Assembly (NCBI GenBank): GCA_019241915.1
Contig: JAFAWI010000453.1
Span: 1-5,197, forward strand
From: Alphaproteobacteria bacterium
GTDB taxonomy: Bacteria > Pseudomonadota > Alphaproteobacteria > ATCC43930 > CGMCC-115725
Direction: 5' to 3'
DNA length: 5,197 bases
The notes under the pieces: model-generated
What the model saw: the letters and a program-made list of their open reading frames with translations, nothing else
Told to the model about the DNA's origin: nothing
The model's database searches: none
Made by a program: the position numbers and the translations under genes
Part shown: piece by piece, positions 1 to 5,197 of the stretch
How positions within the stretch are numbered: position 1 is the stretch's first letter
Layout of the letters: the number at the start of each line of letters is the position of its first letter

Positions 1-3000
1 AGCCGCGGACCTCGAGCGGCAGCAAAGCCAATTCGACCGCCGACGCGTGGTTGTCCGCCCGCAGCCCGGTGACAATCTCGGCCAGCCGCGCTTCGTAATC
101 GGCGATGGCCTGCCGCTCGGCGCGGCGCTCTTCGGTGCCGCCAAAGATGTCGAAAGCCGTCCCGCGCAGGAATTTGAGCCGCGCCAACAGACGAAAGGCG
201 CCGATCATCCAGCGCCCGTACTCGCGCTTTTTGAGGTGGCCGGTGCGCGGGTCGCGTTCCGCGGTGAGCGGCGGCGCGAGGTGGAATTTCAGCGTGTAGT
301 CGCCCTCGAACTGGCCGGCGATCCGCATCAGGAAGTCGGTCTCGGTGTAGAGCCGGGCGACTTCGTATACGTCCTTGTAGGCCATCACCTTGAACAGCGC
401 GCGGGCGGCCGCGTCGGCCAGCGCCGTGCCGCCGGGCACGGCCTTGCCTTCCGCGGCGCGAACCCGCCCAACCCAGCCGGTATAGCGCGCCGCGTAAGCG
501 GCGTTCTGGTACTGCATCAGGTAGGCGGTGCGCCGTTCGATTGCCTCGTCGAGCGTCGCCGAAGGACGCTGCGTCTCCGGCACGGTCTCGGCCGCTGTCG
601 CGCGCGCGACGACCAGCTCCCGATCGAGCGCGGCACGCCGCCCCCAGCCGAACGCGCGCTTGTTGAAAACGACCGCCTGACCGTTGAGTTCGATCGCCCG
701 CTCGATTGCCGCCGCCGATACCGGCACCAAACCGCGCTGATAAGCGAGCCCCAGCATGAACAGATTGGTTGCGAGCGAGTCGCCGAGAAGCCCCGTCGCC
801 AGACCTGTCGCGTCGATAAATTCGACACCGCCCTGGCCGACCGCGGCGGCGACGGCCCGCGACAGCGGCTGCGCCGGGAAGGCCAGGTCGGGGTTGCGGG
901 TAAAGTCGCCGGTCATCGTTTCATGGCTGTTGACGATGGCGCGGCTGTGACCGGGACGCAGCTTGGAGATCGCCTCGCCGCTGGCGGACACGACCAGATC
1001 GCAGCCGACCAGCAGCCGCGCGCCGCCATTGGCGATGCGTACCGCATGGATCGCTTCGGGGCTCGCGGCGATACGCACATGGCTCAGCACCGCGCCGCCT
1101 TTCTGCGCCATGCCGATCTGGTCGAGGACCCTGACACCCTTGCCTTCGAGATGCGCGGCCATCCCGAGCAGAGCGCCAATGGTCACAACGCCGGTGCCGC
1201 CAACACCGGCCACCAGGATGCCGTAGGCTTGGTCGAGGCCGGGCTGTGCAGGCTCGGGAAGCGGCGGCAACCCATCCTCGCCGGCGTCGCCCGCATGCTT
1301 GCGCAGGTTGCCCCCTTCAACCGTGACGAAACTCGGGCAGAACCCCTTGAGACACGAGAAATCCTTGTTGCAGCCCGACTGGTCGATCGCGCGTTTGCGG
1401 CCGAATTCGGTCTCGACCGGCACGACCGAGACGCAGTTCGACGCGGTCGAACAGTCGCCGCAGCCCTCGCAAACGAGGTCGTTGATGACGACGCGGCGCG
1501 GCGGGTCCGGGAAGCGGCCGCGTTTGCGCCGCCGCCGCTTCTCGGCAGCGCAGGTCTGGTCGTAGATGATGGCCGATACACCCTTGAATTCGCGGACTTC
1601 GCGCTGCACCCCGTCGAGGTCGTCGCGGTGCCGCACCGTCGCGTTCGGCGGGAAATCGGTGCCTGGCGCGTATTTCTCCGGCTCATCGCTGACGACGATA
1701 ATTGGCGCAACCCCTTCGGCAGCCAATTGGCGCGCCACCGCCGGCACGGTCAGCCCGCCGTCGATCGGCTGGCCGCCGGTCATCGCCACCGCGTCGTTGA
1801 ACAGCACCTTGTAGGTCATGTTGACCCGAGCGGCGACCGCGGCACGGATCGCCAGGATGCCGGAATGCGCATAGGTGCCGTCGCCGATATTGGCAAAGAC
1901 ATGCGGTGTCTCGACAAACGGCGCCTGGCCGATCCAGGCGGCACCCTCGCCGCCCATCTGGCTGAAGGTCGCGGTCGAGCGTTCCATGAACTGCGACAGG
2001 TAATGGCAGCCGATCCCGGCCAGCGCCCGGCTGCCCTCGGGCACCTGGGTCGAGGTGTTGTGCGGGCAGCCCGAGCAGAAATACGGGGTGCGCACAAACG
2101 GGACCACGTTGCCGGAGAGCTGCGCCTCGCCCCGGTCCAGCCGCGCCACATGCTCGGCGATGCGCGGGGACGAGTGGAAGCGCGCGATGCGGCGGGCGAT
2201 GACGCGGGCGATCTGCGCCGGCGAAAGCTCGCCCGGCGACGGCAGGATCCAAGCGCCGCTTTCGTCGTGCTTGCCGACGATCCGCGGCCGCGACGATGCC
2301 GGCCAATTGTAAAGCTGTTCCTTGAGCTGGCTCTCTATAACCGCCCGCTTTTCCTCGACAACGAGCACCTCCTCCAGCCCCTCGGCAAAGGCCCGCACCC
2401 CCTCGGGTTCGAGTGGCCAGGTCATCGCCACCTTGTAGACCCTGAGACCGAGCGCCTCAGCCTCGGCGGCATCGATGCCAAGGTCGTCGAGCGCCTGGCA
2501 GACGTCGAGATAGGATTTGCCAGTCGTGACAATGCCAAAGCGCGGGCGCCGGCTGTCGATCGTCACGCGGTCGAGCCGGTTGGCGCGCGCGAAGGCGCGG
2601 GCCGCCTCCAGCTTGTACGCGTGCAGCCGCATCTCCTGGTCCTGCGCCGTGTCGGGCCAGCGGATCGAGAGGCCGCCCGCCGGCATCGCAAAATCCCGCG
2701 GCGACACGATCTGAACCCGGTCGGGGTGCAGCGCGATCGAGGCCGAGCTGTCCATTGTCTCGGCTACGGTCTTGAACCCAACCCAACAGCCCGAATAACG
2801 CGACATCGCCCAGCCGTAGAGGCCGAGGTCGAGAATGTCCTCGATCCCCGCCGGGTTGAGGATCGGCATCGCGGCATCGATAAACGCCAATTCGGACTGG
2901 TGCGATAAGGTCGACGATTTGCAGGTATGGTCGTCGCCGGCGATCGCCAGGACGCCGCCATAGGCCGCGGTTCCTGCCGAATTAGCGTGCTTTAACGGAT

Positions 3001-3370
3001 CGCCGCTGCGGTCGACACCGGGACCCTTGCCGTACCAGATCGAAAACACGCCGTCGTATTTGGCGCCGGGAAAAAGCCCGATCTGCTGCGAACCCCACAC
3101 GGCGGTCGCGCCCAGCTCCTCGTTGATCGCCGGCTGGAACTTGATGTGGTTGTTGTCGAGAAATCGCCGCGCGCCCCACAGCGCCATGTCAAAATTACCG
3201 AGCGGCGAGCCGCGATAGCCGGCGATAAAACAGCCGGTGTTGAGCCCGGCCACCGTGTCGCGCTGGCGCTGCAGCATTGGCAGGCGCACCAGCGCCTGGG
3301 TTCCGGTCAGATAGACGCGACCGTCATCGAGAAGGTACTTGTCGTCGAGCGTGACCGCCGCAAGCGGCAT
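1..3370 (-). CDS. Fused indolepyruvate ferredoxin oxidoreductase (2-oxoacid:ferredoxin oxidoreductase family), C-terminal tip cut by window edge
   Basis: This single-chain enzyme is predicted to decarboxylate indolepyruvate or other arylpyruvates oxidatively to the arylacetyl-CoA, using thiamine diphosphate and iron-sulfur clusters, with ferredoxin as electron acceptor in the cytoplasm. Seen in the translation: the N-terminal pyrimidine-type domain with GYRGSPLG (residues 51-58), NEELGA (83-88) and DDHTCKSS (146-153); the thiamine diphosphate domain with FCSGCPHNT (431-439) and NIGDGTYAHSG (494-504), followed by FND near 524-526; a cysteine-rich segment (C634, C637, C640, C646, C667, C673, C678); the gamma-type domain with GVGGTG (722-727) and DQIGMAQKGG (750-759); then a C-terminal domain running off the window. 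The frame has no stop over 1,123 codons. From memory of the family (about 1,150-1,190 residues), some 30 or more residues are missing. The start at 3370 is preferred because GGAGG lies 5 bases upstream and the protein then begins MPLAAVTLDDKY, as in relatives. An alternative ATG lies at 3388, and an in-frame TGA at 3397-3395 rules out anything earlier. The family is very secure; the exact 2-oxoacid substrate is not. Confidence 0.95.
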   Translation of the reverse strand, partial: MPLAAVTLDDKYLLDDGRVYLTGTQALVRLPMLQRQRDTVAGLNTGCFIAGYRGSPLGNFDMALWGARRFLDNNHIKFQPAINEELGATAVWGSQQIGLFPGAKYDGVFSIWYGKGPGVDRSGDPLKHANSAGTAAYGGVLAIAGDDHTCKSSTLSHQSELAFIDAAMPILNPAGIEDILDLGLYGWAMSRYSGCWVGFKTVAETMDSSASIALHPDRVQIVSPRDFAMPAGGLSIRWPDTAQDQEMRLHAYKLEAARAFARANRLDRVTIDSRRPRFGIVTTGKSYLDVCQALDDLGIDAAEAEALGLRVYKVAMTWPLEPEGVRAFAEGLEEVLVVEEKRAVIESQLKEQLYNWPASSRPRIVGKHDESGAWILPSPGELSPAQIARVIARRIARFHSSPRIAEHVARLDRGEAQLSGNVVPFVRTPYFCSGCPHNTSTQVPEGSRALAGIGCHYLSQFMERSTATFSQMGGEGAAWIGQAPFVETPHVFANIGDGTYAHSGILAIRAAVAARVNMTYKVLFNDAVAMTGGQPIDGGLTVPAVARQLAAEGVAPIIVVSDEPEKYAPGTDFPPNATVRHRDDLDGVQREVREFKGVSAIIYDQTCAAEKRRRRKRGRFPDPPRRVVINDLVCEGCGDCSTASNCVSVVPVETEFGRKRAIDQSGCNKDFSCLKGFCPSFVTVEGGNLRKHAGDAGEDGLPPLPEPAQPGLDQAYGILVAGVGGTGVVTIGALLGMAAHLEGKGVRVLDQIGMAQKGGAVLSHVRIAASPEAIHAVRIANGGARLLVGCDLVVSASGEAISKLRPGHSRAIVNSHETMTGDFTRNPDLAFPAQPLSRAVAAAVGQGGVEFIDATGLATGLLGDSLATNLFMLGLAYQRGLVPVSAAAIERAIELNGQAVVFNKRAFGWGRRAALDRELVVARATAAETVPETQRPSATLDEAIERRTAYLMQYQNAAYAARYTGWVGRVRAAEGKAVPGGTALADAAARALFKVMAYKDVYEVARLYTETDFLMRIAGQFEGDYTLKFHLAPPLTAERDPRTGHLKKREYGRWMIGAFRLLARLKFLRGTAFDIFGGTEERRAERQAIADYEARLAEIVTGLRADNHASAVELALLPLEVRG

Positions 3371-3375
3371 CGCGG

Positions 3376-3380
3376 CCTCC
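3376..3380 (-). promoter_or_regulatory. Ribosome binding site GGAGG deciding the oxidoreductase start
   Basis: Read on the minus strand, GGAGG sits 5 bases before the ATG at 3370. The upstream in-frame ATG at 3388 has only a weaker GAGAG close before it. This favours the shorter protein by six residues. If the 3388 start is used instead, this motif lies inside codons 4-5. Confidence 0.65.
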
Positions 3381-3555
3381 AACCTCATCTGCTCTCAACC
3401 TAGCGCAGCTTCTGCTACTGTTGAAGCCACCTGCCGCCGCGCCGCCCGGGTCGCATGGCTCGCCACCTCCCCTGCTGCGGCGGGGGCGGAACCGGCGCAG
3501 GGATCCAGTCGCCCCGGCTCCTGCCCCAGACGGGAAAAGGGGACCATTGGCAGCA

Positions 3556-3572
3556 TGGTGCAGGAGGCACCA
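3556..3572. promoter_or_regulatory. Perfect inverted repeat, candidate operator
   Basis: The arms TGGTGC and GCACCA are exact complements separated by the 5 bases AGGAG. It lies in the middle of the divergent spacer, 123 bases before the plus-strand start and 186 bases from the minus-strand start. That position would suit a regulator binding between the two genes. A 6-bp arm can arise by chance in 320 bases of high-GC DNA, so this is only a candidate. Confidence 0.2.
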
Positions 3573-3681
3573 AACCGGTGAAGCGGATCGTCTCCCTGCC
3601 AGGCGAACGAACAGACCAGAGGTTTACGCCGTTGCAGTGCGTATGGTGCGGGAGTAAGGCTGAGCTATCGCTTCCTCTGTT

Positions 3682-3687
3682 AAAGGG
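3682..3687 (+). promoter_or_regulatory. Ribosome binding site AAAGGG for the FAD dehydrogenase
   Basis: AAAGGG ends 7 bases before the ATG at 3695, a normal Shine-Dalgarno spacing. It supports that start over the in-frame ATG at 3455, which would add 80 residues without family resemblance. Confidence 0.55.
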
Positions 3688-3694
3688 CCGCTTA

Positions 3695-5092
3695 ATGACC
3701 GCGCCCGCTCTTGTCCGCGTGCCGATTAACCCTGCGCTGGTCGAGGCGCTGCGCCAACGCCTCGGCGATCGTCTGTCAACCGCCGCCGCGGTCTGCGAGC
3801 AGCACGGCAAGGACGAATCCTACCACCAGCCGCACGCGCCCGATGCGGTCGCGTTCGCGCACAGCACCGAAGAAGTGGTCGATATCGTCAAGCTGTGCGC
3901 GCGCTACAGCACGCCGATCGTGCCGTTCGGCACCGGCACCTCGCTCGAAGGGCATGTCGCGGCGCTCAAGGGCGGCGTCTGTATCGACCTGTCGCAGATG
4001 AACCGCGTGCTGCGCGTCAGCGCCGAAGACCTCGACGCCACTGTCGAAGCGGGGGTTACGCGCAAACAGCTCAACGAATATCTGCGCGACACCGGCCTGT
4101 TCTTTCCGATCGACCCCGGCGCCGACGCCTCGCTCGGCGGGATGTCGGCAACGCGGGCGTCGGGCACCAACGCGGTGCGCTACGGCACGATGCGCGAAAA
4201 CGTGCTGGCGCTGACCGTGGTGTTGCCGGATGGACAGGTGATCCAGACCGCGCACCGCGCCCGCAAATCGGCGGCGGGATATGACCTGACGCGGCTCTTC
4301 GTCGGCTCGGAAGGGACGCTTGGCGTGATCACCGAGGTGACGGTGCGGCTCTACGGCATCCCCGAGGCGATCTTGGCGGCAGTGTGCGCGTTCCCATCGA
4401 TCGAGGATGCGGTCAACACCGTGATCCTGACAATCCAGAGCGGCATTCCGGTGGCGCGTATCGAACTGCTCGACGAGCCGCAGATGGAGGCGATCAACAA
4501 GTATTCAAAACTCAACCACAAGATCGCCCCGACGCTGTTCTTCGAATTTCACGGCACCACCGCCGGGGCTGCCGAGCAGGTCGACCTGGTCAAGCAGATC
4601 GCCGGTGAGTACGGCGGCGACGATTTCCGCTGGGCATCGAGCCAGGAAGAACGCAGCAAATTGTGGCAGGCGCGACACGACGCCTACTACGCGGCGCTGG
4701 CGCTGCGCCCCGGATCCAAAGGATGGCCGACCGATGTCTGCGTGCCGATCTCGCGGCTTGCCGAGTGCATCGCCGAGACCAAGGCCGATCTGGCGCAGTC
4801 GTCGATCCCCTCGGCGCTGGCGGGTCATGTCGGCGACGGTAATTTCCACCTCATCTTCATGATCGACCCTAATCGTCCCGAAGAGATTGCCGAGGCGAGC
4901 CGGCTCAATGACCGAATGGTTACACGCGCGCTGGCAATGGACGGCACCTGCACCGGCGAGCACGGCATTGGCTACGGTAAATCCGACTTTCTCTATGCTG
5001 AGCACGGCGAAGCCGTGCAGGTTATGGCCGCGATCAAACGGGCGATTGATCCCGACAACCTGATGAATCCCGGCAAAATCATGCGCATTTGA
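3695..5092 (+). CDS. FAD-binding 2-hydroxyacid dehydrogenase, D-lactate dehydrogenase (cytochrome)/GlcD family
   Basis: This flavoprotein is predicted to oxidise a D-2-hydroxyacid (D-lactate, glycolate or a larger homologue) to the 2-oxoacid, passing electrons to cytochrome c, a quinone or an electron-transfer flavoprotein. Seen in the 465-residue product: the N-terminal FAD-binding PCMH-type domain with PFGTGTSLEG (77-86), PGADASLGGM (141-150), GTNAVRYGTMREN (157-169) and KSAAGYDLTRLFVGSEGTLG (191-210); then the C-terminal FAD-linked oxidase domain with EFHG (284-287), ARHD (326-329), GHVGDGNFH (377-385), GEHGIGYGKSDF (421-432) and DPDNLMNPGKI (452-462). All hallmark blocks are present and the length is usual for the family. 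No signal peptide or membrane segment is seen, so it is probably cytoplasmic or peripheral to the membrane. The start at 3695 has AAAGGG at proper spacing; an in-frame ATG at 3455 would add 80 unlikely residues. The motif set looks closest to mitochondrial-type D-lactate dehydrogenase (EC 1.1.2.4). Glycolate oxidase subunit GlcD and D-2-hydroxyglutarate dehydrogenase are relatives, so the substrate is open. It is divergent from the ferredoxin oxidoreductase gene. Confidence 0.93.
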   Translation: MTAPALVRVPINPALVEALRQRLGDRLSTAAAVCEQHGKDESYHQPHAPDAVAFAHSTEEVVDIVKLCARYSTPIVPFGTGTSLEGHVAALKGGVCIDLSQMNRVLRVSAEDLDATVEAGVTRKQLNEYLRDTGLFFPIDPGADASLGGMSATRASGTNAVRYGTMRENVLALTVVLPDGQVIQTAHRARKSAAGYDLTRLFVGSEGTLGVITEVTVRLYGIPEAILAAVCAFPSIEDAVNTVILTIQSGIPVARIELLDEPQMEAINKYSKLNHKIAPTLFFEFHGTTAGAAEQVDLVKQIAGEYGGDDFRWASSQEERSKLWQARHDAYYAALALRPGSKGWPTDVCVPISRLAECIAETKADLAQSSIPSALAGHVGDGNFHLIFMIDPNRPEEIAEASRLNDRMVTRALAMDGTCTGEHGIGYGKSDFLYAEHGEAVQVMAAIKRAIDPDNLMNPGKIMRI

Positions 5093-5102
5093 GTGTATCT
5101 CG

Positions 5103-5119
5103 CGCCAGCCCTGCTGGCG
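5103..5119 (+). terminator. Stem-loop 10 bases after the dehydrogenase stop, possible terminator
   Basis: CGCCAGC (5103-5109) and GCTGGCG (5113-5119) form a perfect 7-bp GC-rich stem with a CCT loop. The position right after the TGA at 5090-5092 fits transcript termination or 3' end protection. No T-run follows directly; the nearest, TTTTT at 5142-5146, is 22 bases downstream, so it is not a canonical intrinsic terminator. Confidence 0.4.
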
Positions 5120-5155
5120 GCGCCGAGCTTTACCGGGAAACTTTTTCGATTTGGA

Positions 5156-5197
5156 ATGAATAAAAACGCTTCACTGCTTTCTATCTTAGCGGTATCG
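5156..5197 (+). CDS. Possible start of a further gene, cut by the window edge
   Basis: An ATG at 5156 opens a frame of 14 codons to the window end. The product begins MNKNASLLSILAVS: a lysine near the N-terminus followed by a hydrophobic run, the pattern of a signal peptide or first membrane helix. Against it, only GGA next to the ATG resembles a ribosome binding site. The stretch is also AT-richer than the rest and uses TTA and TCA, codons that are rare in the two certain genes. It may equally be non-coding spacer. No function can be given. Confidence 0.25.
   Translation, partial: MNKNASLLSILAVS

Larger units (their letters stand above)
3371..3694. other. Divergent intergenic region between the two genes
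   Basis: About 320 bases separate the two divergent start codons, so promoters for both genes should lie here. On the minus strand, TTCAAC (3425-3420) and TAGGTT (3402-3397) are 17 bases apart. On the plus strand, TTGCAG (3632-3637) and TAAGGC (3655-3660) are also 17 bases apart. Each hexamer matches the housekeeping sigma consensus only weakly, so these are guesses. A perfect 6-bp inverted repeat lies at 3556-3572. The plus frame of the downstream gene stays open back to an ATG at 3455, but those 80 extra residues are rich in Gly, Cys, Trp and Pro and do not look like a conserved protein. I see no RNA gene or transposase remnant, although a dispersed intergenic repeat cannot be excluded. Confidence 0.6.

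Noticed and set aside
1183..1710. Minus-strand open frame of 175 codons
   Set aside because: It is out of frame with, and inside, the oxidoreductase gene. The Ser/Arg/Thr-rich translation is typical of a shifted frame in GC-rich coding DNA.
1683..2306. Minus-strand open frame of 207 codons
   Set aside because: It is a shifted-frame shadow within the thiamine diphosphate domain region of the oxidoreductase. I checked the true frame for stops and found none, so this is not evidence for a frameshift.
47..2908. A 953-codon open frame on the plus strand, the longest closed frame in the window
   Set aside because: Its codons lie exactly in register opposite the codons of the minus-strand oxidoreductase. 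In high-GC genes the antisense in-register frame stays open because the needed TTA, CTA and TCA codons are rare. Its translation is rich in Arg, His, Asp and Ala and shows no family motifs, while the minus strand carries the full motif set.
3463..3489. Possible C-rich/G-rich hairpin in the spacer
   Set aside because: The arms pair only with several mismatches and leave a loop that is too short, so it is better explained as GC-rich low-complexity sequence.
3415..3810. Minus-strand open frame of 131 codons spanning the spacer and the dehydrogenase 5' end
   Set aside because: It overlaps the certain start of the dehydrogenase and its translation is low-complexity Pro/Arg/Trp-rich. I treat it as open by chance, though a repeat search of the spacer would be worth doing.
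4505..5005. Minus-strand open frame of 166 codons opposite the dehydrogenase
   Set aside because: It lies wholly antisense to a gene with strong motifs on both sides. No recognisable domain is seen in its translation.

Overview
This is a high-GC window that reads as two divergently transcribed metabolic genes of a proteobacterium. I lean towards an alphaproteobacterium, because the single-chain fused form of indolepyruvate ferredoxin oxidoreductase is common there. That assignment is an inference from protein style and base composition, not a proof.

Layout. Positions 3370 down to 1 (minus strand) carry almost all of a very long gene for a fused indolepyruvate/2-oxoacid ferredoxin oxidoreductase. 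It contains 1,123 codons in the window, and only its C-terminal tip is lost beyond position 1. I checked the reading frame codon by codon for stops and it is fully open from the start codon to the window edge. Positions 3371-3694 are a shared divergent intergenic region holding both ribosome binding sites, weak promoter-like hexamers and a small perfect inverted repeat. Positions 3695-5092 (plus strand) carry a complete 465-residue FAD-dependent 2-hydroxyacid dehydrogenase of the D-lactate dehydrogenase (cytochrome)/GlcD family. Positions 5093-5197 hold a 7-bp hairpin just after the stop and an AT-richer tail, in which a possible new gene may begin at 5156.

How the genes could work together. 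An FAD-linked dehydrogenase turns a D-2-hydroxyacid into a 2-oxoacid. The ferredoxin oxidoreductase decarboxylates a 2-oxoacid, typically an arylpyruvate, to an acyl-CoA. The pair could therefore form a short route from an aryl-lactate through an arylpyruvate to an arylacetyl-CoA. This link is a hypothesis from adjacency only; nothing in the sequence fixes either substrate.

I see no tRNA, rRNA, CRISPR array, insertion sequence or phage gene. The longest plus-strand open frame in the left part (953 codons, 47-2908) is an antisense shadow of the oxidoreductase gene. I found no convincing sign of a novel system; the content is ordinary metabolism with a few points worth checking.
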